NCBI GenBank assembly: GCA_944474755.1
Contig: OX104120.1
Location: 21,050,492-21,114,491 of the forward strand
Source of the DNA: Limnoperna fortunei
Lineage: Eukaryota; Mollusca; Bivalvia; Mytilida; Modiolidae
Length of the DNA stretch: 64,000 bases
Direction of reading: 5' to 3'
Shown: positions 11,028-23,100 of the stretch, one piece after another
Layout: the number at the start of each line of letters is the position of its first letter
Position numbering within the stretch: the stretch's first letter is position 1
Translations under genes and position numbers: made by a program
The notes under the pieces: generated by a model
Databases searched by the model: none
Told to the model about the DNA's origin: nothing
What the model saw: the letters and a program-made list of their open reading frames with translations, nothing else

Positions 11028-14000
11028 TAGGTGTGTTTGGTAAATCTGTTTCATATTTTTGTGTGTGCATACTGTCATAATTTACACTGAGAGACAAACA
11101 GTTTATGTGGACTCGATACTAGATTACTGTACCCCATTTTAGCCAGTAATTAGTCCCATCTGTTTCTGTTTCTGTTTCTTATTCTCAAAAGTGGCTCACT
11201 AATGAGCATTAATCTTTGAGTGGGGGGAGTGCGCTGATGTTAATCGCGCTGAGCAGGTATAGAATCTATTTCTTAGTAATAACAACAGTAGTGTAATCTC
11301 TCAACCTCATTCTTCTTTAATCATATTTGTTTATTATAATTAAAAAATACCTACATGACTGTGTATAGATTGTGATACACATTTAAATTTGTTTCACCTC
11401 TCTCATTTTATCAACAATTTTCATTGCATCCTATTGAGTACCATTAGAGAGCAAGTGAAAAATAGATAATCACAAAATAGCTGGAAATATTATGTCGGCT
11501 GCAAGTATGATCAGTCATAGCACTTAAATTGCATACATGGATCTAATAGTAAATGCCTCATTGCCAATAATATCAATTTGTTACCTGTGTCATCTATTAG
11601 GTAGATACCAGAGGAATTAGCATGTCTTATCAGGCAAATTGGCCATGCTATTTTAACTGGCAAGACAAAAGCACCATATGGCACTGGCAGAACATGTCAT
11701 TTTGCTCTGCTGGAGATTCCAATATAAACGGAACATTATCGAGATAAAAAAGATTTATATGATACTGTTCACAAACCATAAATTGATCGACAAGGGACTT
11801 TTTCCATACCTGCATGGTTTTTGTCCCTCTGCTAATGTTTGTTCCTGACCAAGACTAAAGCCCTCACACAGATACATGTAGCAATCTAGTGAGTATATCT
11901 GGGCAGGTATCGAAATTACATGTTTACAGTTATAATTGATACTCAATACACATCCTATGTTTATTAGCCATTCATCAACAAAGTCCATCAAACATGATCT
12001 GTATTTTTGACAATCAATTCAAGTAACATCAACAATAATATTTTTTAATTTTCATCATAAATTTATCTTTTCTAAATTTTCAAAATGAAGTGATCTTTTA
12101 CATGCATCTAAAATTGCTCTCGTCCTGAATATAGCTGAAAGACTGATCACTGGACTTTGAACGAACATTAAATAAATTTATCTATATCATGTCCAGTCGA
12201 AAATTAAGATTTGCTTTTATGGACTACAACTATACAACTCAACTGCCAGAAAACATAACAATGACCTTATGTAACCATTTAAAGAATCTTTATTAACCAG
12301 ATAGACTAAAGGTCAATATGAAGATTTCACTGCTGATTTTAATTTGTTCAATTTTATCCAGTAACTACTATTGCTCGATTTAATGCAATGTTTAAGGTAT
12401 TTGAACCAAAAATACTAATACACCTTACTTTTCACGTGGCAGTCAAAATTTTTGCCCATCGGTCCATCTTTTTCGAATCGATTTATTGTTTGTTAACTTG
12501 TTCTCGCCCTGGATATAGCTGAAATACTGCTCTCTTGACATAAAGCAAATATAATCAACCAAAATAAAAATGCAAGACTTTGGAAAGAACCAAAACATAT
12601 TGTATCAATGTCTTTGTTACAAAACATAGGGAAAATAAAAATGAGTGACAAATTTATAACAGAAAATACGGGGTTTAATGAAGTTCATAAAATCCTTTGA
12701 TACTATATAAAACAAACCTAACAAATATTTATTAACATATCACTAGTAATGAGATGTTAGATCTTCACAGATTTTATTTTATTAGATTGAACATAACAAT
12801 AAATTTGAGGAAGAAAACAAGCTATTTCTGTCATGATTTAACTTGCAATTAAAGCACTGTCATCATGGCACTTTTTGGTAGATAGTTATCAGGTCTCTTC
12901 AACCACTAGATGGAAACCATGCAAGAAAATTAATCCTGATCCTTATATTGCTGTACATTTAAGGTATATGAATAGATTTTTGTTTTATCATAATTAGTCT
13001 CTTCATACACAAAGTCAAGTCAAGTCAAGTCAAGTAATATTTATTTAAAGTCGGTGCAAGCATGTAACAATATAACATAAGCTCTATAGAACTTTTAAAA
13101 CCGACATGTGCTCACTTCCAATCAAAATAGTATTCTGTATGCCATTGTTTGGAATGACGACATTTTCTCTTATTTTCTGCTGACACTAGTGGACTTAACT
13201 GAAATTTAAAGAGACATGTTATTTTAAAATTGCATATTTTCAGTGTTCTAATTACAAAACTAGTATGTAATCATTTACCATATAAAAATATAAATCATAC
13301 ATTCATTCATTGTTGCATGTAAATTGAACTTTTTCCAATAAGCAGGTAAAAATCCTAAGCCAATGAAAAAAACATAATATAATGTTTCAATGGACATTGC
13401 TGTTGTCAAATTCTTATAAGTTTACCCAACACATTTTTGTTATGAACTGTTTTCTTAGATAATAATTTACGATAAAATTTTGGTGCTGACAGGTATATAT
13501 CGATTCTTTCTGGGATTTACTCATTTTCTAAATTTACACTTATTTCTAATTCTATTAAGGTTTTCCTATTTTCAAGGTGCAGATAGCCGTAGCCAGATTT
13601 GGTATAACATTTAGAAATTTTGATGATGATAGCTCTACAACATCTTAATAATCATTTGCTTTTTAAATATTGCTTTGGTGCCACTGACAAGTTATGATTA
13701 GACGAAACATGTCTGGCGTAGTAAATTCTATTCACTTTGGTATCTTTGGTGACATTTTCAGACCATGCCAAACTTGAAAGAAATCTTTTTGCAGAACAGG
13801 TCCAGTAATAGAAGAATTTTACTGGACCTTCAATGCTTTTACGTGGCCTACTATTTAGAAGGAAAGAAATGCAATTTAAAGTGAATATAATTAATCAGTT
13901 ATGATATTTCGAAAATGGACTATTACACTCCTTTTCGTTCTAAAATGCAATTTTCTGTATCCGGGAAATAAACAAATGGCATGTTATCCATTTCAAGACA

Positions 14001-14959
14001 AAATATTTAGAAAAATGAGTGGGATACGCACAATCAATGCCTTTTTTATGATTTTGTTCATATCATTATACTACTTCTGCCTAAAAAGTCACTTTATTGG
14101 AAAACATCAGACCTCTAATTTTTTTACTGGTCATGACCAACGGTCTGACGATGTTTGGGATGGTCTGCATTTTATTTACAATTTAAATTTTATAGATTTA
14201 CACCAATTAATATACATTACCTTTTTTTTAAAGATTTCATTACTTCATGTTTAATGATGCTATGGCTCCCATTCTTCATTCTTGGCGACACCACATGTAC
14301 TACTGTACATGTAGTTCATGGTGTGAAGCTACTCCATATTGATTGGCTACCTCAATCTGAAACAGCAACATGGTTACATGTTCAACCAATTCTGAAAATA
14401 GTTTAATTCTTAAAATAACTTGGTGGGAAATGGATTTTGAACTGCAAAATGTGCATTTATAAATTAAGGATATTTATTATATTTAAGTAAAATCATAATA
14501 AGGAATGTGTGGCTTTATGTTGTACTAGTCTGTTGTGCAATCAATATTTTAGTAAATACATACATAGTAATATAATTTGAAAATGTGTTGTTCCAATGAT
14601 GGTAAAGTCCTTTTAACTACTGATCATAATGTCCAATTAAATTTTTGAGCAAATACATTTTTTTAATAAGCCAACACAATTTAATTTCTTACTTAGGTTT
14701 TATTTAGAAAATTTCTTGAATGAACTACTTAGAGGTGTGGGAGCTGTGCATATCTCCACCCATCGGTTTGTCAGTTTTGTTCGTTAAAATGTTTAAATAG
14801 TGAAAGCATTCATCTATTATTGAAATTGAACATAGTTCTGGATTTGTCTGCTTAGCCCTGCCTTATCTTAATCTCAGCTAAATTGATGCCACGTGTTATC
14901 TTACCCTGCAGTGCAACAAAAACATGCAGTCTTTATATTATTTGTCCACGCATCCCAAC
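11028..14959. other. Intergenic, no gene recognised
   Basis: Fragments of the short retroposon tail (tcctgaatatagctgaaaga at about 12125, ccctggatatagctgaaata at 12508) and one CAAGT microsatellite. Open stretches are short and without motifs. Confidence 0.5.
13012..13037 (+). repeat. (CAAGT)n microsatellite
   Basis: Five CAAGT units after acaaagt, followed by aatatttatttaaag. Confidence 0.85.
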
Positions 14960-15274
14960 ATACCAAACATCATGTACATGTATATTCTTCACGTCTTTCA
15001 ATTTTTGTGATGACAACATTTTCCAAACGGTTCAATCGGTCTTCTATTCTAATCTATCCCAGTTTTTTTTCAAGTATATGGTCCTGAAACACATCGAGTT
15101 ATTGTGTATAAATTCTTCTGTTGTTGAAATTATTGGAAGGTCCCGTTTACTGGCAATGCGCAGCTGTAACTCTCTCTTTTTTCCATGTACTAGGCATCCG
15201 TTTTGGTTATGGGGAAAATACGTCCTGCACCCGATGCAGAGTCCCTTTGGCTTAGTTTTAGTTAGCTCTTCCAA
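14960..15274 (-). pseudogene. Unidentified coding fossil
   Basis: The minus-strand frame reads LTKTKPKGLCIGCRTYFPHN, QNGCLVHGKKREL and SKRDLPIISTTEEFIHNN, stops after KKNWDRLE, and continues one base out of register as RIEDRLNRLENVVITKIERR, ending at a stop. The composition is protein-like, with a Cys-x2-Cys and a coiled-coil-like end. I do not recognise the family. A transposon protein or a lost exon are both possible. Confidence 0.4.
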
Positions 15275-16543
15275 ACATGTATATATGTTTTACGGTATGT
15301 GTAGACAGTTTTACGGTATTCATATTGAAGAAATAGAAATTAAAACATCAAAATATAAAAAAAGTCTAAAAACCGAGTAATCGGTAATCAACACACATGT
15401 TTCAACGTATTAGGCCGCTTAAGTTCCCATTTTCTAGGGCAGTTGACCTTTGACACAGGTCGCTTGTGTTCACGATTTAAGTAACCGGCAATCGGTCTAT
15501 TGTAGGGTATTTAGTGCCGGTGACCTGACCGTATATTCAAACCGGAAGTATGAGAATATTGAAAATATTAATTCAGGAGCACAGATCTCGAAAATTTGTA
15601 AATAATAATTCTTTTTAGACAACCATCTTACGGCCAATTAATGCATTTGTTACATTTTGCATTATTAATAGCAACAACTTTTTAAAGGATTATATGTTTA
15701 ATAAAACAAACAAAGTTAAATATTTATACGTAATCAAGTGAAATAGAATATAATATTGAGTACGTCATTGTCGCTAAATAGAATATAATATTGAGTACGT
15801 CATTGTCGCTATCTAGTTTTTTCTGGTTTAAACTGTATTTTTGTCGTGCTCTATTTATGACTCTGTTGTACATGTTTCTATATTTATTTTTATACTTATT
15901 TATATTTCAATACCATTTTTGCATGTAATGAATTGAGTGTTTTTGATTCCAGGAATCAATAATTACGATCCTTTGCACAGATATCATTTGACTTTTAAGT
16001 AGTTTTCGTAAAATATTTAATATGGATTTAATAACATTTTGGGGGGAGTTTTTAACCTCCTACACTAACAACCTAATGCCCTTGGTCAGACAATATACTA
16101 ACGAATTAGAACCAACTGCCAATAATGTAACGATTACAGCAATGATTTAAACGATGGTTGATTCAGACTGTTTTTTTTTAATTTGGAACAAGCCTTATTA
16201 TATTTTTGTGTTGAACATTATACCTATTAAACTTGTTTAATTTTTGTCCATTTACAATTGTCATTTTTTCGTAAAACGTTTTATTGTTTATTGTAATAAA
16301 ACATTAAGCGTTTATTATAATTAAAATAATTCTATTGGTTATTTGAAAAGCAAACAGTCAATCAATCAATCAATCGATTGATTTGTATTAAGAGTGCAAA
16401 AGTTCTGCCGGTTTCTTAATGAATATTCAAAATAAATTCGTTTAAGATTATCATACTTTAGAAATACTATTTTGTTGCAAATAACAAGCACTTTCTTTTA
16501 TAGTCATTCATTCTCATTTTGTAATATTTCATAATTTTTGTAG
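15275..16543. other. Upstream of the CYYR1-like exons; first exon not identified
   Basis: It should contain, or lie downstream of, a signal-peptide exon ending in phase 1, but no convincing candidate was found. Contains the 35-bp duplication. Confidence 0.4.
15741..15810 (+). repeat. Two identical tandem 35-bp units
   Basis: The unit starts aaatagaatataatattgag and ends cattgtcgct. Confidence 0.9.
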
Positions 16544-18097
16544 CCGAAGGACTGTGTGCTACATGTTCCAAATATCTTTTAAGTGTATATTACTCGTACT
16601 GCAGTGGATACTGCACTGGTTCCTATGGATTTCAGACTTGTAACTACTATTACTACTACTACTACGATTACTATACACTGTAAGTTTGTGTCTTTTATAT
16701 TAAGTACAATAATATATTATCACTATAATATAGTCACAGACTGAGTCTACTATTATCAATATGGTCAATATGTGTGCATAAAGTTCCAGTAGCTTGGACA
16801 ATTTGGACAATGCAAAATCAAATAAGATGTTTCGAGACATACACAATGTGCTGATTCAAATATGTTTCATAGCAAGAACTTTAAATTTAAGCAACCAAAG
16901 TTAATTCAAAGACACAATCTTTTGTCATTGCATATATATAGGGCGCTCAACTCAGAAACTGATAGTTCGAAAATAAATAAGATGCAGGAGAGTTCCGTTC
17001 TGTTACACAAAGGTTGCTTAATATATTATTACAGAACTGGAGGTGCCATTGCAGGGATAGTAGTTAGTGTACTCGTCGGTGTCGCAATCGTGGTTGCACT
17101 ATGGTTGCATGCATAAAAAGTCAAACTATCGTACGCAGAAATGTAGGAATGGTTCCTGTATCAAACACAGGTGGCGCTAACATTGCCGTTGTAAATGCAA
17201 CAAATACAGGTATTCTATCTTTGTCGGTCTTTGCACATGTTATCTAGCGCTCTATCATCACATGTTATTTTTGTAACTTCTTATAACTATTAATAACTTA
17301 ATGCCTTCAAGTGTCTCCTATGCATTAGTGAAGTTGTTCGTGTCATATAGTCTAATATAACTGCGTCTGTAAATACAATGTCTCACTGTAGACTTTACTC
17401 TATATACTTTATCATTGACAACAAATGTTATAATGTAAACTTCTAATCCCTAAAGGTATATGATTCCATCAAACGTGACCATATGCAGATTATTTTTCGT
17501 CATTATTAGACATCATGACGAATTTCATATAACAATGGGTTCCTAATAATTGTTTATGATTAAACAAAGAAAACTACAAATTTTAAGACAACGTCTTGTC
17601 TTTTGTTAGTTATATCATCTTTTTTCAATTGGATCATGCAATCTGCGAAAATCCCATCTCTCTTTACTAGCGTAATATGAATAATCGTCGTCAGTTTCTA
17701 TCGACATTCTTCAGCATTGTTTGCTTGTCTTCCGTAAGCGGCTCGATTGAACATTTAAGAAATAATCTAGAAGAATTTAATTTTATAGGTCTTACTTAGC
17801 TTTTTGATGACCACCAGCCACCAAGTGAATTTCAACTACGGCTTTTATCAGATATTCCACAATGTCTAACAACTTTCTTTTATTCTAGGATATATTGAAC
17901 CATTTCAATATGCTCCTCCTCCACAGTATGCATATCAAAATCAACAACAGACTTCAATGGCATACACACCTGTAGGTCCTCAGGGATTTGATAACTCAGC
18001 CATACAATCCAACCTACAGTTGACCGCCACAGGCAAACATATAACTAGTCCAGGTTTATTTACATTAGTCAAAATACAGGACTGTAGTAGTACATAG
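16544..18097 (+). pseudogene. CYYR1-like (cysteine- and tyrosine-rich) single-pass membrane protein, frameshifted
   Basis: Exons at 16544-16679, 17035-17209 and 17889-18097. The first encodes a Cys/Tyr-rich ectodomain (LCATCSKYL, YCSGYCTGSYGF, then a run of tyrosines). The second opens with GGAIAGIVVSVLVGVAIVV, a transmembrane helix whose AIAGIV start recalls vertebrate CYYR1. Its remainder and the third exon give a Pro/Tyr/Gln-rich cytosolic tail (APPPQYAYQNQQQ) ending at TAG 18095-18097. The TM frame runs into TAA at 17114-17116; the tail is open one base out of register, and exon 2 is 175 nt where phases need 176. A one-base deletion near 17100 explains this. The signal-peptide exon was not found upstream. 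It is either a recent pseudogene or a sequence error. Confidence 0.7.
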
Positions 18098-19834
18098 AAA
18101 AACATGTTAATTTGTGAGGTTTGGATAAGACAGAGAATTAAAACAATATCTTTATAATCTAATATTATACTTGAACACAATTACATTTAGCTATATTCTT
18201 CTTTTCAACACTTGATCCAGCCACTTCTAACTTGCATTGCAAAATGTCCATACAACAACAAAAATGTCCATACACCAAAAAATGTCCATATAGCAAATCT
18301 CGTAACGTTATTATGTAATCGACTTTTTTTTCTGGTATGTCGTGGAAGTAAAATGATAACCGTTTTTATATTGGGTATACTTTCTTATTGTTATGAACGA
18401 TAGACTAGAATGGAATGCAGTATTGGACAAAAATAAGAGCATGTAATGCAAAAGAGCTGTTAAAATATTTAAAAAAAAACTACATTTCATATGAACGAAG
18501 TTACATCTGTTATGCCCATAAATACACTGGCAAAAGCAGCCCAAACAACAGCCAAATGTCAAATGATTACAAACTGGGATTCTGAAAAACAAGAATCTAA
18601 GACAAGTCTACAACATCAGACACTGTAAGATCGCGATCTGCTAATTGAACATTACTTATATCACTTAAGAGTCCCAAGTTTTACTTATGTTTCGTTCTAT
18701 GTCTACTACATAATCGTTAGCCAGCAGTTCTGTCTTTGCCTTGATATTGCGAAGTTTGGTTGCATGGATGGGATTTAACGTCACTTTTATCAATTTAATA
18801 GCTATATCATGAAAACCTATGAACTTATGTAAAAACGTTGGTAATCATTGTAAGTTAAAATTGGAGATGAACACACCATGTCCGCAATTAGACTGCAGCA
18901 TTCGTGTTGACGGGCATATCGTAAATATTATATTAATTACCTTAAGTTTGGACATAGAGGATAAACTGTGTCAATATTATTACGTTAACTGACTTTTATT
19001 GTAGAATTCCTACAGTCGATAAATAATCAAAATGTTAATATTTGTTACAAAAATTCAAAAGGTTCGATTTCTTTGGGTTGTTGATAAGAAAAATAGCAAA
19101 GAAAACCAACCCAACAACAAGATCCAAAAGTCAATGGACAGTTACAAATCTGGATCTAAACAAACGCAACACAAAAACAGAAAGAGAGTAACCCGAACCA
19201 ATAAAAACCATGGGTGCAATTTATGTGTTAACTTATGTTTCATGATTGGCATTGCAATGAATATCTGTGTGAAACCCAATCATTGACAAGTAACCTAAAA
19301 AAACATTCTGCGCATATAATTAACCTATGTATCACTAGATATATACATAAATATATAATTGTCTGATGACAATAATGATAACAACATTTCTATATAAAAA
19401 AAATAAAATATACAAAAAGCAATATTTCATTCCACTAAAGAGCTTCATTATGAACTGACTGAAAGAAAATCCAAATATTTGAAAATATTTGTGTTGTTTA
19501 CTTTACAGCAATTTGGAATGCCGTATGACCCGAAATATTTTTGTTGTTCACATTACTGCTATATTAAGGACACTAAATATGTTAGTACTCTAGTGTCTGT
19601 GAAGTATGATCGTTCTATTCATCCGATTCTGTTACTTTTAGTTGATGTATCTAAAATATTTCTTGGTCTTCTCTTGAATGTTTACACTTTGGGTGTTGTT
19701 ATTATTATTTTTGAAGTTAAGTAATATAAGTTTAACATTACACTAAACTGTTTTAATTAAATAAAATATCACAGAAATAAGTTTTAAATGATTGCACATT
19801 TTTAAATGAAATATCACATTTACAGTAGCAGTAG
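18098..19834. other. Between the CYYR1-like gene and the cyclase stop
   Basis: 18481-18960 and 19430-19834 are alignable with 375-1000 and 1530-2384 next to the truncated copy, so the duplicated block includes the 3' flank. No gene recognised. Confidence 0.6.
18735..18925 (-). mobile_element. SINE, degenerate, orthologous to 781-1035
   Basis: gcatggatgggatttaacgt, taatcattgtaagttaaaat and gttgacgggcatatcgtaaa follow the family order. Same position relative to the cyclase 3' end as the copy at 781. Confidence 0.55.
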
Positions 19835-20131
19835 CTATTCTAATGCCTCATTGTCCTCGGTATCATTGTCAAATAATTGTAAATTTGGTGTTTGAATCGA
19901 CAGCTGAATAATGTCAGCTGATGGAAGAATTTGTTCATCAAAAAAAGCCTTATGTTTAATTTTCTCATACAAATCTGGAGGTTGTTCGTTTTCTGAGCTG
20001 TCTTTATCTTCTATGTCCTGTTCTGAGTCGTATTCCAGGTGCGAATAGTATTGTAATTTTGTTGACTTCTCACTATATATACATTCATTCCTTACCCCCT
20101 CTAGCCAAAATGTGGTCATAGTACCTTTTCC
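19835..20131 (-). CDS. Cyclase exon 24: end of catalytic domain and acidic C-terminal tail
   Basis: Starts [12 protein letters not shown], the usual last strand of class III cyclases. An 86-residue hydrophilic tail follows, rich in Asp/Glu ([26 protein letters not shown] at the end), with the stop at 19835-19837. I do not recognise a PDZ ligand or other motif in it. Confidence 0.9.
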   Translation of the reverse strand, partial: GKGTMTTFWLEGVRNECIYSEKSTKLQYYSHLEYDSEQDIEDKDSSENEQPPDLYEKIKHKAFFDEQILPSADIIQLSIQTPNLQLFDNDTEDNEALE

Positions 20132-23100
20132 CTGCAACAAGATATAATCAGCTGTAACTTTCAAAAACTTTTATTTCTTATGGTAATCCAATTTCAGTTT
20201 TCATTTGATACTTTCTTTTTGTTAACTATAAAACATTGTGATTGGATTATTAACACACATTTGAGTACGAGTGCACAGGTATCATAGCAAAAAGTATTTT
20301 GGACAGATGACGTTTAACTAACAAGAAGGGGAAAAACCCACCCTGATTGAATAATAACAGAAATTCATTTGCAGGCTAAGGTTGATATTGCTGTCGTTGA
20401 TATATACAAAAACTCATTGTTTAAACTACTAATTTTTTACTGGAGGTCCCCCACTGTTTATATAAAACAAGTCAAACATGTTTTGTTTAAATAATTTACA
20501 ATTGATTAACAGCATTTCATTTATAGTTCTAAGGTTTGTAGTGCTGTATTTGATTGATACAAACACTTAATTTTGTTTTTACTATTACGTTTTACTCTTT
20601 CTATTTCCGTTAAACAAATCAAAGATGTTTTGCATAAGTAGTTTCTTAATAAATAGAAACTGATAGTTTAAAAGCAATTCATTTATAGTCCTAGATTCAT
20701 ATTGCTGTATTTGTAAAACACTTGTAATACTAACCTTTACTTGTAGTTCCCCTCGTTCTTTAATATCAAACAAATCAAACTCCCTTAGCATTTTTTCTGT
20801 TGCACTACTGATGTGGATTTTCAATGCTATGGATTTATAAGAGCGACATTTTAGTGATAATAGTAATAATAATTGACAGTAAAACAGTTCTTTTTTGCGA
20901 CTAATAAAATAAAGAGAGAAGTACTAACACATTGGTGGTTTGTGCTAGGTGAATTGGAGAAACATTTTTTTCATTTTCATATTACATTCCAGTGTTAAAT
21001 TTCAACTAAAATGTTTCTTGAATGCCTTGTTTTTTTATATTCTGAACTATTTGCATATTTTTTGTTCGTGATATTGTATTATTTTCAGGTTTCATTCCAA
21101 ATAATTAATTATAGCATTTCACTTAATGTCCTGACTTCTGAAGGTTTTTTGTATAAATTAAACCGAGTTGAAAAAAAATAAAAATAAAATTTAAAGCACT
21201 TAGTAGTACGTGATTATATCTGTAATAATACGTATACACACGTTCTCCATTTGATTCCATTCGCGAGGCTGTATTAACAGTATCTCCGAACAGACAGTAT
21301 CTTGGCATGGTAAGTCCGACAACTCCAGACACGACCGGTCCAGTATGCAAACCTGTTAAAGGATAGGTTTCGCCCAAAACAGTAATAACATCCTATTTAA
21401 ATTAACTTAAATTTAATTGAAATATACAATTTATGTAACTTAACATTAAATTTCTTTGCATTACATTGCATTTAATCTACCCTAGTGAGCTAGCAACATT
21501 ACAACTAACTCAGCCCTCTTACTTAGACTACTTCTATAAAATAGACTCGGGAACAAAAAAGTACAAACTAGACCCTACGACAAACTTCATGACTTCAAAT
21601 TCAAATTGCAAACTTTGGTTCATTAATAGCAACATTCAGCAGCTCTAGCGTATGGTGTGTACTGGTTACAACTTATTCGTTATGCTTGACCCTGCGATTA
21701 TAAATAAGATTGTTTAGACCAGTCAATGTTGCTGACTTCGTGCTACTCAAACTACCGTGGTTGTTTTCCTTCGGACCATGCCCATCACCATGACCTAACT
21801 GTATGTATGTTTGTTTGAATGGTGTTTTAACGCCACTTTCAGCAATTTTTCAGCTATATCATGGCGTCCAGTTTTTATTGGGGGAGGAAGCCGGAGTACC
21901 CGGAGAGAGCCCCCGTAACTGTATAAGAAATCCATCTATCAAATACAATCAGAAATTTCCGCTGAGTCATAAAATATTTTTTCCTATTTATTGATTTCAT
22001 TTTTTCCTAGACACATTTTTTGTTAACAACATTACACATTGCACCGTTTAAAGCCGTTTTAATTTTACATATAGTTCTTTTAAACTTCATATATACTTTT
22101 AGCGAATTTAAAACCTAACAAAGGCTACAACAAAACGTGTTTAATTGTTGCTTTTGAATACAAGGAAAAGAAATGACCAATTGTTATCTGGTAATCGCCA
22201 TATGCTAACGAATTATTCATTTATTTATATTTATGAACGAATATAAAGAATATCATATCTTAACTAAAATTATGTTGAGGAATTGATCTCAACAAAATTA
22301 AATAAAGATATCAAAATAACTAGCAACAATTACTTTCTATGGGTCAAATTTACCGTTCGTTTAGAATCTTGACCCGAGTATTGTTTACCTTCGAAAACCT
22401 CTTTTGATTACTGTCGAGAGTCTCTGTCCTTTTTTGGTTCACTGCTACCAAAATGTCCAGAATCCTCAGTCTGGAATTCTCATACTTTCTACCCTAGACA
22501 CCATGATAAAGCAGAAAAACTGCTGAACCGTCAATTTAACAGCAATAGGTCTGCTGTTGAATACGTTTTATGTAACTTTCATAAGACTGATCCAATACAA
22601 ACATATATCTTACCGATTCGTATTCTAATGCATCCTTCTGGATTGTGTGGCATTCTAAAATTTTTTACAGCATTTAGAAGATCTAAGGACACGTAAGCCA
22701 TCTCGGTCACGTGTTTATCACCATTTCTTTCCGGCAAACCACTGACAACCATATAGGCATCGCCAATTGTTTCAACCTACAAATAAGGTATATAAGAATA
22801 TTAAGAAAAGGATGTCAAAATTCTATAAAAAATTTATATAAAATTTGTTTTGAAACTATTATAAAGTAAACCTATTAATTTAAATAAAGTCTGAATAATC
22901 AAACAAGGATTCTTATAAATTTTATACACTTAAAATACCGATTGTAATTTTTAGGAATAAGAAGACAAACAAACGTAAGTGTATGCAAATTGTATTCACA
23001 AATTTTAATAATTTACGCTGCCGATTTTGGTGCTATATTCCATTTAATACGTACCTTGTATACTTCATACGACTTAATGGTATCATCAAAAAGTGTGTAC

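Noticed and set aside
14883..15380. 165-codon plus-strand open frame
   Set aside because: The opposite strand has the more protein-like reading; this frame is Cys/Phe-rich noise from the complement.
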